Position numbers and translations under genes: made by a program
Shown: in pieces, positions 24,838-31,948 of the stretch
How positions within the stretch are numbered: position 1 is the first letter of the stretch
Layout of the letters: the number at the start of each line of letters is the position of its first letter
The notes under the pieces: model-generated
What the model was told of the DNA's origin: nothing
Databases searched by the model: none
Seen by the model: only the letters and a program-made list of their open reading frames with translations
DNA from: Elusimicrobiales bacterium
GTDB lineage: Bacteria > Elusimicrobiota > Elusimicrobia > Elusimicrobiales > UBA9959
Assembly: GCA_024681855.1 (NCBI GenBank)
Contig: JAILAB010000052.1
Location: forward strand, 1-39,372
DNA length: 39,372 nt
Direction: 5' to 3'

Positions 24838-26832
24838 TCAGTTTTCCAGCTTCTCGCCTTTCATCACATAATGCCATGTTATTTTGCGCAAAGCGTCCAA
24901 GCGGGCTTTTTCGGCTTCCAGCTCCGCAGCAGCCGGAAGAGGCTTCCCGTCAACAGATTCCGCTGAGTCAGATGAGAAATCCCCCATGGCATTTTTATAA
25001 AGGTAATTATAGGAATGAAGCCCGGCCTTATTCCCGCCGAAAATATCAGTTCCCAGAGCATAATACTTTTCGCCTTTCGGCAGAATGCGCTCCATAACCG
25101 TGGCCGCAATATCCATGTGCGCGCCTGCATAATTGCCAGCAAAATCGGCCTTATTTATGCCTTTTCCCAAAATAAGGAAAGGAACAGCGCAGCGCTCAAA
25201 TGCCGATGCCGAAGGATTCACGGCATATCTGTTGCCATGGTCTCCGGTAAGCACGAACAGGCTGTCCGGATATTTGGCAAGCATGCTCTCTATAAATTCC
25301 GCAATATGCTTATCCGCATATCTGAAATTCTGAAGCTTAACGGCCATGGCAGCCTTGTCCGGAAAATTATCCGGCAGCATGGCCTCATATTCCCCTGCCG
25401 GAGGGATTCCCTCCTCCCTGCTCATATCCACAGTATAAGGAGGATGGTTCGTGGAGGTAAGCAGCAGATTAAATGAAGGCTTATCGCCTGAAAATTTTTC
25501 TGCCACTCCATTAAAGAAATGCTTATCATCTATACCCCAGGCATTATGCGGCAGGCCGCTGCCAAAGGAAGCCATGAAATAAGACCTGTCAAAAAGCTGG
25601 CTGTTCATGAAAGATTCCACATTTTCCCATGAAGGATATCCGCCATACCAGAAATAATTCTCATATCCCTGTTTTTTCAGCTGCACGGAAAGCGCCGTTA
25701 TATAAGGCGATGAAGCCCTGTTTGCCGTATAAAGATTTATCTCCGGCAGGCCAAGCAGAACGGAAGCAAGGCCGAACATAGTGCCATTGGAAGCCGGAAG
25801 GAAATTCTGAACAAGCACTGCGTCTTTGCGGGAGGCAAGTGCCTTAACGCCATCGGCAAGATGATAATCCGCATATTTTTCCCATAAAGGCCAGAGCATA
25901 TAAGTTTCGCCCACAATCACAAAAATATGCCGCGGCTTATAAGGCTTATATCCCCTGGCTTTTTTCTCAAGAAGGGGCAGCAGAGTGTTTTCTTCATAAG
26001 GCCTGCCCGCTATAAGCCCTGCGGCAGCCCTTACCTGTTCTGCCGTCATGCTTTCGGTATTTTTAAGGAAATACTTAAATATGCGGCTGGCCTTATAAAG
26101 AGCCTGCACATCGTCCAGAATGGCTTCATTAAGAATATGCTGGCTCATGCGCCCGGCATTCTTCCAGTAAATGCTGCCATCGTAGGTAAGGCTGCCGCCA
26201 TGCCGCATATAAACGGCAAACCATTGAATGAACAGGACTATTGCCGCCATAGTTGCATATTTTCCTGCTTTGCCGCGCTTTTCCGGCAGGCGCAGGAATG
26301 CGGACAATGGCCCGGAAAGCCGCAGCCACAGCCGCAGCAAATATGCGAAAGCTGCGGCAAGGGCAATTGCAACGGGAATGCGCCATAATGCGCCATAAGT
26401 TTTTATTGCCGTGTCCGCTATGGCAAGCATGTCATCATGCGCCGTATTGAAAATAAACGGGTCAAAAGCATTATGAAATTCCTTGTAATAAGGAATCCTG
26501 GTCTGAAACAGGAATGACAAAACCAGAATAGCAAAAGCAGCCCAGCAGAAGCGAATCTTCTTTGCCGGCCATGAAGGCATAGCGAGAGCCGCAAGCGTTC
26601 CAAATGCGAAGCCTGGTATAAGCAAAGCGGCAGATGTTTTAAGGCTTATGCGCAAGCCATGCCACATGGCAAGCAGAATGTCCGAAAAAGGAGTGCCCTG
26701 CATAAGCTCCCCTGCGAAAAGCCATATAAAAGCGCCTCTATACACAGACAGCATAAAAAGGAAGAATGCAAAAAGCAGCAGGTCCTGCGAAAAGTTCTCA
26801 AGAAAAACATAATATCTGTCTTTTTTTTCCAT
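24838..26832 (-). CDS. LTA-synthase/sulfatase-family membrane enzyme (COG1368), copy 2
   Basis: 664 aa. Five transmembrane segments (about 17-40, 65-86, 95-112, 152-171, 193-209) precede a periplasmic sulfatase-fold domain (about 300-610) with E309 (VGET), probable nucleophile T351 (NGTMFG ... GLP) and TGDHG (D531, H532). It is only distantly similar to the copy at 21971, so the two probably use different acceptors. It converges on the CAT-like gene. Upstream, 76 nt separate it from the MFS gene and hold a 19-bp palindrome. Confidence 0.85.
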   Translation of the reverse strand: MEKKDRYYVFLENFSQDLLLFAFFLFMLSVYRGAFIWLFAGELMQGTPFSDILLAMWHGLRISLKTSAALLIPGFAFGTLAALAMPSWPAKKIRFCWAAFAILVLSFLFQTRIPYYKEFHNAFDPFIFNTAHDDMLAIADTAIKTYGALWRIPVAIALAAAFAYLLRLWLRLSGPLSAFLRLPEKRGKAGKYATMAAIVLFIQWFAVYMRHGGSLTYDGSIYWKNAGRMSQHILNEAILDDVQALYKASRIFKYFLKNTESMTAEQVRAAAGLIAGRPYEENTLLPLLEKKARGYKPYKPRHIFVIVGETYMLWPLWEKYADYHLADGVKALASRKDAVLVQNFLPASNGTMFGLASVLLGLPEINLYTANRASSPYITALSVQLKKQGYENYFWYGGYPSWENVESFMNSQLFDRSYFMASFGSGLPHNAWGIDDKHFFNGVAEKFSGDKPSFNLLLTSTNHPPYTVDMSREEGIPPAGEYEAMLPDNFPDKAAMAVKLQNFRYADKHIAEFIESMLAKYPDSLFVLTGDHGNRYAVNPSASAFERCAVPFLILGKGINKADFAGNYAGAHMDIAATVMERILPKGEKYYALGTDIFGGNKAGLHSYNYLYKNAMGDFSSDSAESVDGKPLPAAAELEAEKARLDALRKITWHYVMKGEKLEN

Positions 26833-26854
26833 AATACAAGTAAATAATCATATA

Positions 26855-26873
26855 CTAAACATCAGCTGTTTAG
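26855..26873. promoter_or_regulatory. Perfect 7-bp-arm palindrome upstream of LTA-synthase-like copy 2
   Basis: CTAAACA-N5-TGTTTAG, in the 76-nt gap between the MFS stop and the next ATG on the minus strand. TATGAT follows closely on that strand and could be a -10 box, which would make the palindrome an operator. No U-run follows, so it is not a terminator. Confidence 0.35.
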
Positions 26874-26908
26874 CGGTTCAGGGCTTTAGTCTTGCGAACG
26901 GCAGCCTC

Positions 26909-28162
26909 TTATTTCGCATTTGCGCCTAGTTTTTCTTCTGCTTGGAATGAGGCGGAAGAAGCCTGAGCAGAAAAAGATCCGCCAGACGCTTCGGCAGCCG
27001 GCAGCTTCATCAGATATGCCAGAAGAAAAGTTATTAGCGACAGCATGCTGGCCACTATGAACACGCTCTTATATCCGAAAGCCGCCCACAAAATGCCGCC
27101 CAATGCCGGTATTGTCATGGAAACAGCATGGTCAAGCGTAACGCCCAAAGAAAGGCTCGGAGTTATGTCGCTTTTTTTCTCCGCTATCTTGTTCATATAT
27201 GTAGTTCTGGCTATGCGCATGGAAAACATCAGGTTATCCAGTATATAAAGGCAGAAAAGCAGCGGCACATAGGTTGAGAACACGAAGCCGGAGCATATCA
27301 GAAGCAGTATCATTCCGTCAGCCATGAACATTACCCTTTCGCCATATCTGTCAACAACTATGCCAAAAATCTGACGGAAAACCACGCCAAGGAAAGAAGC
27401 TATGAGCAGCAGCATAGCCATTGTGTCAGGGGCCGTGCCATATATGGTAACCAGCACCCAAGGGGCAAAGGTCATGAAAATCTGCTTGCGCGCGCCAGAA
27501 AGTATGTTCATCGCATAAAAAATATTGTATTTCTTGCGATATACGAATTTCGCGCCTTTCGGCACAATGTTTTCCCCCTGGGCTTTCATGCGGCTGAAAA
27601 CAAATGCTGCAAGGAATGCGCTTATGCCTGCGGCTAAAAAAACTATTTTATAAAGCAATGGCGAAACCGTATATCTTGCTGCAAGCCATATTATTCCGGC
27701 TGCGATGATTGCGGCGAAGTTAGTTGCGCCGCTTATCTGGCCCAGCCTGCGGCCCTGTCCGCCTTTTTTGGCAAAACGCAGGCCCATTACGCTTTCCACA
27801 GTCATGAAAAGATGCGTGCCTATGCTCCACAACAGCATCCATATAATCATCTGCCAATAAGAAGGGGGCAACAGGGCCAGGCACAGCAGGCCTGTTCCTG
27901 CAAAAAGGCCTGTCAGCACTGCCCATCTCTCAACCGAAAGGAAAGCAAGCGCGCCAGTCATGAAAACAAGGGCAAAGCCTGGAAATTCGCGCGGAAATTC
28001 CAGAATGCCGCGCTGCTGAGATGTAAGGCCCTGCACATCATGCAGATAGTTATTGAATGCGCCAGACACAATTCCGGAATTTATTCCAAGGAAAAGCACT
28101 CCGAAAAGGAAAAGCTTAAGCGACGGGTCGGCATCATGCCAGCGCTTGAGAAATCTGTTCAT
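26909..28162 (-). CDS. Major facilitator superfamily transporter
   Basis: 417 aa from MNRFLKRWHD, chosen because AGAGG lies 8 nt upstream; the ORF runs to 28192. Twelve hydrophobic segments span about residues 14-395, with a central cytoplasmic loop (about 195-215). VDRYGERVMFMADG in the second half is a loop 8-9 type MFS motif. The substrate is not apparent: no sugar- or drug-specific signature was recognised. The tail (about 400-417) is low-complexity Ala/Ser. It has its own promoter and shares the upstream bipartite element with the amylase, which could hint at oligosaccharide uptake; that is speculative. Confidence 0.85.
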   Translation of the reverse strand: MNRFLKRWHDADPSLKLFLFGVLFLGINSGIVSGAFNNYLHDVQGLTSQQRGILEFPREFPGFALVFMTGALAFLSVERWAVLTGLFAGTGLLCLALLPPSYWQMIIWMLLWSIGTHLFMTVESVMGLRFAKKGGQGRRLGQISGATNFAAIIAAGIIWLAARYTVSPLLYKIVFLAAGISAFLAAFVFSRMKAQGENIVPKGAKFVYRKKYNIFYAMNILSGARKQIFMTFAPWVLVTIYGTAPDTMAMLLLIASFLGVVFRQIFGIVVDRYGERVMFMADGMILLLICSGFVFSTYVPLLFCLYILDNLMFSMRIARTTYMNKIAEKKSDITPSLSLGVTLDHAVSMTIPALGGILWAAFGYKSVFIVASMLSLITFLLAYLMKLPAAEASGGSFSAQASSASFQAEEKLGANAK

Positions 28163-28204
28163 AAAATTGCCTCTTTCCCTAAATTTTAGCATTTTGCCCT
28201 TCTA

Positions 28205-28232
28205 TAAATTTGTTATATTCTCAATCAATTAG
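28205..28232 (-). promoter_or_regulatory. Probable promoter of the MFS transporter gene
   Basis: On the minus strand TTGATT, a 16-bp spacer and TATAGA, about 40 nt before the MFS start codon. The bipartite element at 28241-28267 begins about 12 bp upstream of the -35 box. Confidence 0.5.
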
Positions 28233-28240
28233 AGCGTTAA

Positions 28241-28267
28241 GGCCCATATCTGAATAGGACTTTTGGC
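28241..28267 (-). promoter_or_regulatory. Copy 2 of the 27-bp bipartite element
   Basis: The plus strand reads GGCCC-N8-ATAGGACTTTTGGC, identical in all 19 fixed positions and in spacing to 1805-1831. It lies between the divergent MFS and Sel1 genes. Relative to MFS it has the same orientation and nearly the same distance to the start codon (about 80 nt) as the first copy has to the amylase. It could equally serve the Sel1 gene on the other side. Confidence 0.55.
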
Positions 28268-28323
28268 AATTAAAATATCTTTTTTCTTTTTATAAAATAT
28301 AGCTAAGGAGATTTTAGTTTGAT

Positions 28324-29466
28324 ATGTTAAAAAAAACCGCTATTGTACTGATTTCTGCTTTATTAATTCCATGCCTTCAGGCTATGCCTGCCATTGCGCA
28401 AAGAATGGATGAAGCCCCATTAAGCGCAGAAGAAAAGGCCCAGGCAGAGCAGGACATTCAGATTTATACGCAGCAGCGCAAAAAGCTGGGGATGGCCCTA
28501 TTCTACCAGTTCAATGAAAGATACAAGGAATCATTTCCGATATTAACCGAACTTACTCAAAAAGGGAACCCGGTTGCCTCATTTTATTATGCTAATGCTC
28601 TTTACAATGGATGGGGAACATATCCCCCAAATCCTGTCCAAGCAGAAGAAATATTCAGCCAAGGCATAAAAAGAATAACCGCCATGAAGAAGAGAGGAGA
28701 CGGCCTTATTTCTTATACGATATACTATGCTTACCTGAAAGGCTATGGCAAGCCCCAGAACATTGAAAAAGCAATGCGCTGGCTTGATATTTCCATAGAA
28801 CAGGGTTATGGCCTGGCTCTTTTTGATAAGGCTAAAATACAAGAAAACACAGGGCATTTCCAGGAAGCTTTTGCTACATACCTAAAAGCAGCAGAAAAAG
28901 AAAATCCTGAAGCCCAATTCCGGCTTGGACTCATGTATGAAAAAGGTGAAAACGGCATTAAGCAAAATTACACGCAAGCATTAGGATATTATTCTCAGGC
29001 AGCCAGAAAAGACCACACAAAGGCTGAAGCAAATCTAGCAAATCTCTATTACAATGGCCTTGGAACCGCAAAAAACCATAATGAAGCGCTTAGGCTTTTC
29101 CAGAAAGCGGCGGCAAAAGGCAATGCGGCAGCAATAAACGGCCTTGGAGTAATGACGCTTAAAGGCGAAGGCGGCTTGCCAAAGAACCAGAAAGAAGCCT
29201 TTAAGCTATTTGCAAAATCAGCTTTTATGGATGACGCAAACGGCCTGAAAAACCTAGGAAATATGTACTATAATGGCATTGGCACTGCAGCAGACCAGAG
29301 CAAAGCTTTTAAATTTTATTACAAAGCAGCAATGATGAAAGATGCGGATGCAATGCATAAGGTTGCGGTTATGTATGATAATGGCTTAGGCATAACAAAA
29401 GACAAAGCCAAAGCTGATTACTGGTACAATAAGCTTGAAAAAGAAGGATACACAGCAAACAGATAA
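28324..29466 (+). CDS. Secreted Sel1-repeat protein
   Basis: 380 aa. The signal peptide ends near AIA-Q (residue 25). The rest is seven or eight Sel1-like repeats of about 36 residues (A-x2-LG-x2-Y-x-G-x-G-x4-x-A-x2-x-A), for example ANLANLYYNGLGTAKNHNEALRL. Sel1 solenoids are helical protein-binding scaffolds, often in envelope or host-interaction pathways; the partner is unknown. AAGGAG is 13 nt before the ATG, longer than usual. It stands alone, ends at a strong terminator, and its upstream region holds the bipartite element. Confidence 0.88.
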   Translation: MLKKTAIVLISALLIPCLQAMPAIAQRMDEAPLSAEEKAQAEQDIQIYTQQRKKLGMALFYQFNERYKESFPILTELTQKGNPVASFYYANALYNGWGTYPPNPVQAEEIFSQGIKRITAMKKRGDGLISYTIYYAYLKGYGKPQNIEKAMRWLDISIEQGYGLALFDKAKIQENTGHFQEAFATYLKAAEKENPEAQFRLGLMYEKGENGIKQNYTQALGYYSQAARKDHTKAEANLANLYYNGLGTAKNHNEALRLFQKAAAKGNAAAINGLGVMTLKGEGGLPKNQKEAFKLFAKSAFMDDANGLKNLGNMYYNGIGTAADQSKAFKFYYKAAMMKDADAMHKVAVMYDNGLGITKDKAKADYWYNKLEKEGYTANR

Positions 29467-29492
29467 AAATACGCATTTCCCAGCAACAAAAA

Positions 29493-29518
29493 AAGCCTGA
29501 GCTTAATAAGCCAGGCTT
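29493..29518. terminator. Bidirectional terminator between the Sel1 gene and the adenosine deaminase gene
   Basis: AAGCCTG-A-GCTT pairs with AAGC-CAGGCTT around a 3-nt loop (11-bp stem, one bulged A), A-run on the left and T-run on the right. It lies 26 nt past the Sel1 stop and 48 nt past the adenosine deaminase stop on the opposite strand. Confidence 0.88.
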
Positions 29519-29566
29519 TTTTCATGCTTACCCTTAAATCACATTTTCAGGAATATATAACAAGCA

Positions 29567-30625
29567 TTATTGTTTTATTCCAAGCTCTATAAATGCCTGC
29601 TGTTTTTTATCTTTAGGCAAAAAACTGGCATAAGCCGCATTAATGCGGCATTCTTCTATATCTGCAAGGCTAAGCCCTATTTTTTCAATCGCAAGCATAT
29701 ATTCATTATTCAGATCAGTATTCAGTATTTCAGGATCATCTGCCCCTATTGAACACTTAATGCCTGCTCTCAGAAATTTAAGCAGAGGATGTTCCTCTAT
29801 TTTGTTTACTGCTCTAGTAAGATAATTACTGCGCGGATTTGTTTCAAGCAGAACTCCAGCCTCTTTAACAGCAGCAATAACTTTTCCTGAACTGTCTTCA
29901 GCAGCCTTTATTCCATGGCCTATGCGGCAGGGCTTCAGCAGCATAAGCGTATCTGCCATATTGGCATAGTCCCCCTCTTCGCCTGAATGCACGGTAAGAT
30001 TTATTTTCTCAGAGCGCAGCCTCAAGGCAATTTTTTCATAAAGCTGCGGCGGATACATGCTTTCCGAATCCGCAAGGTCAAAACCGATTATCTTATTTTT
30101 ATTGGCTATTGCGAAATCAGCTGTTTTCCATGCCGATTTAAGGCCATAACTGCGGGAAAAAATTATTATTATCCCGCAAAGCATGGGATGTTTCTTCTCA
30201 AAAGAAGAAACCGTGCTGCTGATTATTTCAAAACCTTTCTGCCAGTCCAGCCTGTCTGCAAGCATAAAATCCGGGCTGTATCGCAGCTCAAGCAGGCGCA
30301 CATTTTCCTTGAAATAAGCGTCTTCACATGCCTCCCAGGTTATTCTTTCAATATCATCATAAGACTGAAAACTGTTCTGAGCAAGCGAAAATCTCTCAAG
30401 TATTTTCTCTAAAGATTCGCCCTGCTCATATATGCGGTAATTTTTCTCAAGCTCTTTTATGTCATGGCTCGGAACGCTAAGGCCATGCCTGTTTGCTATT
30501 TCAAGCACAGTTACAGGCCTTATGCAGCCTTCCAAATGCCTATGAAGCTCAGGCTTTGGCAACTTAATCACATAAGCCTTTCGGCCTTCCGGCGAATCCG
30601 GAACTTGCAATATTTTCAGAGACAT
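29567..30625 (-). CDS. add: Adenosine deaminase family enzyme
   Basis: 352 aa, metal-dependent TIM-barrel amidohydrolase. Zinc ligands and catalytic residues are visible: H28 and H30 (ELHRHLEG), H213 and E216 (TVHSGEE), H237 (RIGHG), D296-D297 (GADDPEI). It should convert adenosine (or adenine or a related nucleoside) to the inosine-type product. The local differences LEGCIRP and SIGADDP instead of the usual HLDG and STDDP leave exact substrate open. It is the last gene of the mutS-mutL operon, 7 nt after marC. Uracil uptake by uraA further right fits nucleobase/nucleoside salvage. Confidence 0.88.
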   Translation of the reverse strand: MSLKILQVPDSPEGRKAYVIKLPKPELHRHLEGCIRPVTVLEIANRHGLSVPSHDIKELEKNYRIYEQGESLEKILERFSLAQNSFQSYDDIERITWEACEDAYFKENVRLLELRYSPDFMLADRLDWQKGFEIISSTVSSFEKKHPMLCGIIIIFSRSYGLKSAWKTADFAIANKNKIIGFDLADSESMYPPQLYEKIALRLRSEKINLTVHSGEEGDYANMADTLMLLKPCRIGHGIKAAEDSSGKVIAAVKEAGVLLETNPRSNYLTRAVNKIEEHPLLKFLRAGIKCSIGADDPEILNTDLNNEYMLAIEKIGLSLADIEECRINAAYASFLPKDKKQQAFIELGIKQ

Positions 30626-30632
30626 AAGCGCC

Positions 30633-31232
30633 TCATTTCTGGAGAAATTCCTTTATTCCATTCATTACCATCTGCGTTGAAATGGCTATCAGTATCATGC
30701 CCATGAGTTTTTCAACAGCCATGAGGCCGCGCCTGCCCAGCAATTTAGAAAGCCTGGCTGAAAATCCGCCCAAAATAACTGCGTTTATCAGCCATGCAGC
30801 AACTATTACGCCGGACCATTCAAGCAAATTTCCCTTATTCTGCATTGAAAGCAGCATTACTGTTGTTAGCACGGAAGGGCCGGCAACAAGCGGAACCGCC
30901 AGGGGAACGATAAACGGCTCTCCATCAGTGCTGTCTGTGCCTAACATGTGTTCAGTAGGGAAAATCATCTGCATGCCTATGATGAACAGGATGATTCCCC
31001 CGCCTATGGCCATGGAAGTAAGGTCCAAGGACAAAGCCTTTAGAAAATATTTTCCAAAGAAAAGGAACAGCAGCATTAAAGCCAAGGCTATCACAAGCTC
31101 ACGCATTACGACACGTGTTTTCCTCTTATCAGGCACTTGCCTTAGCGATGATATGAAAAGCGGAATATTTCCAAGAGGATCCATTACCAGCGTAAGAGTA
31201 AACACATAAGAGAAAAAAAGAGAATAATCCAT
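30633..31232 (-). CDS. MarC-family membrane protein
   Basis: 199 aa, six transmembrane segments. The start FFSYVFTLTLVMDPLGNIPLF and the central GGGIILFIIGMQM are the MarC/UPF0056 signature, a family of inner-membrane proteins long mislabelled as multidrug-resistance factors and still without a firm function. It lies 29 nt after the uncharacterised membrane protein and 7 nt before the adenosine deaminase gene, all in one operon. Confidence 0.88.
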   Translation of the reverse strand: MDYSLFFSYVFTLTLVMDPLGNIPLFISSLRQVPDKRKTRVVMRELVIALALMLLFLFFGKYFLKALSLDLTSMAIGGGIILFIIGMQMIFPTEHMLGTDSTDGEPFIVPLAVPLVAGPSVLTTVMLLSMQNKGNLLEWSGVIVAAWLINAVILGGFSARLSKLLGRRGLMAVEKLMGMILIAISTQMVMNGIKEFLQK

Positions 31233-31261
31233 TTATGCTGTCCTGATTTATGCCATATATT

Positions 31262-31939
31262 TTATTTTTTGTGCTTAACCTCTTTATCCAGCTCTTCAAA
31301 ATGAACTTCGCCAGGGGAAGCAGGCATTGAAGAACGGAAAACATGGCTGTTTCCGAATGATTCAGGAGCTTCCTTAAACTGAACGAGAAGAGCTCCTCCG
31401 ACAAAGAAAATAAAAACAGAAACAAAAGCTATTATTTTATTCTTTATGAAAACATTTATGGCGGAAACAGCCGCTCCGCATATTATGGCATAGCATATTA
31501 CCCTATGAATCTGAGCCATTACAGGAATTGCGTTGGAGCCATAGAATCTCGGATATGTATAAAACACAAATGCTATTATGCAGAAAAGAAGCATCTGAAA
31601 AATTTTCCAGAAAGACGGCATGCCCTTTGAAAGATACTGCATTATGCCTATGAGGCCGGCCACAGCTATAAGAACATCAAGGCCAAGGAAAAGGAAAAAA
31701 ATGCTTTCCTTAGACATGGCTAACAGAAGATTGTCTGGCGTTCCGCCTGTTTTGTCAAACACTAACAAAAGGCCGGCAACACCAGCGCAGAACAGAATAA
31801 AGCTTCCTATTGCAGGAATTTTAAGCTTAGGCATTAATGCCGCCGGGATTTCAAATGCGGCAAAAACGAAAAAAGCAATGCCGGCAATCAAATGCTGAAG
31901 CGTGGAAATTTCGCTTATAAGAGCATGTGTAATATCCAT
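31262..31939 (-). CDS. Uncharacterised six-helix membrane protein
   Basis: 225 aa, family not recognised. Six hydrophobic segments (about 15-36, 42-62, 78-102, 111-130, 143-164, 167-187) and a hydrophilic tail rich in Glu and Lys. H16 in the first helix and H145 at the fifth are potential ligands but form no known motif. It starts 9 nt after mutL stops and precedes marC by 29 nt, so it is co-transcribed with mismatch-repair and nucleoside genes. Confidence 0.7.
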   Translation of the reverse strand: MDITHALISEISTLQHLIAGIAFFVFAAFEIPAALMPKLKIPAIGSFILFCAGVAGLLLVFDKTGGTPDNLLLAMSKESIFFLFLGLDVLIAVAGLIGIMQYLSKGMPSFWKIFQMLLFCIIAFVFYTYPRFYGSNAIPVMAQIHRVICYAIICGAAVSAINVFIKNKIIAFVSVFIFFVGGALLVQFKEAPESFGNSHVFRSSMPASPGEVHFEELDKEVKHKK

Positions 31940-31948
31940 AAATAATCC

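Noticed and set aside
21971-26832. LTA synthase homologues as proof of a Gram-positive host
   Set aside because: The LpoB-like and LPP20 lipoproteins argue for an outer membrane, and COG1368 enzymes are common in diderms with other acceptors.
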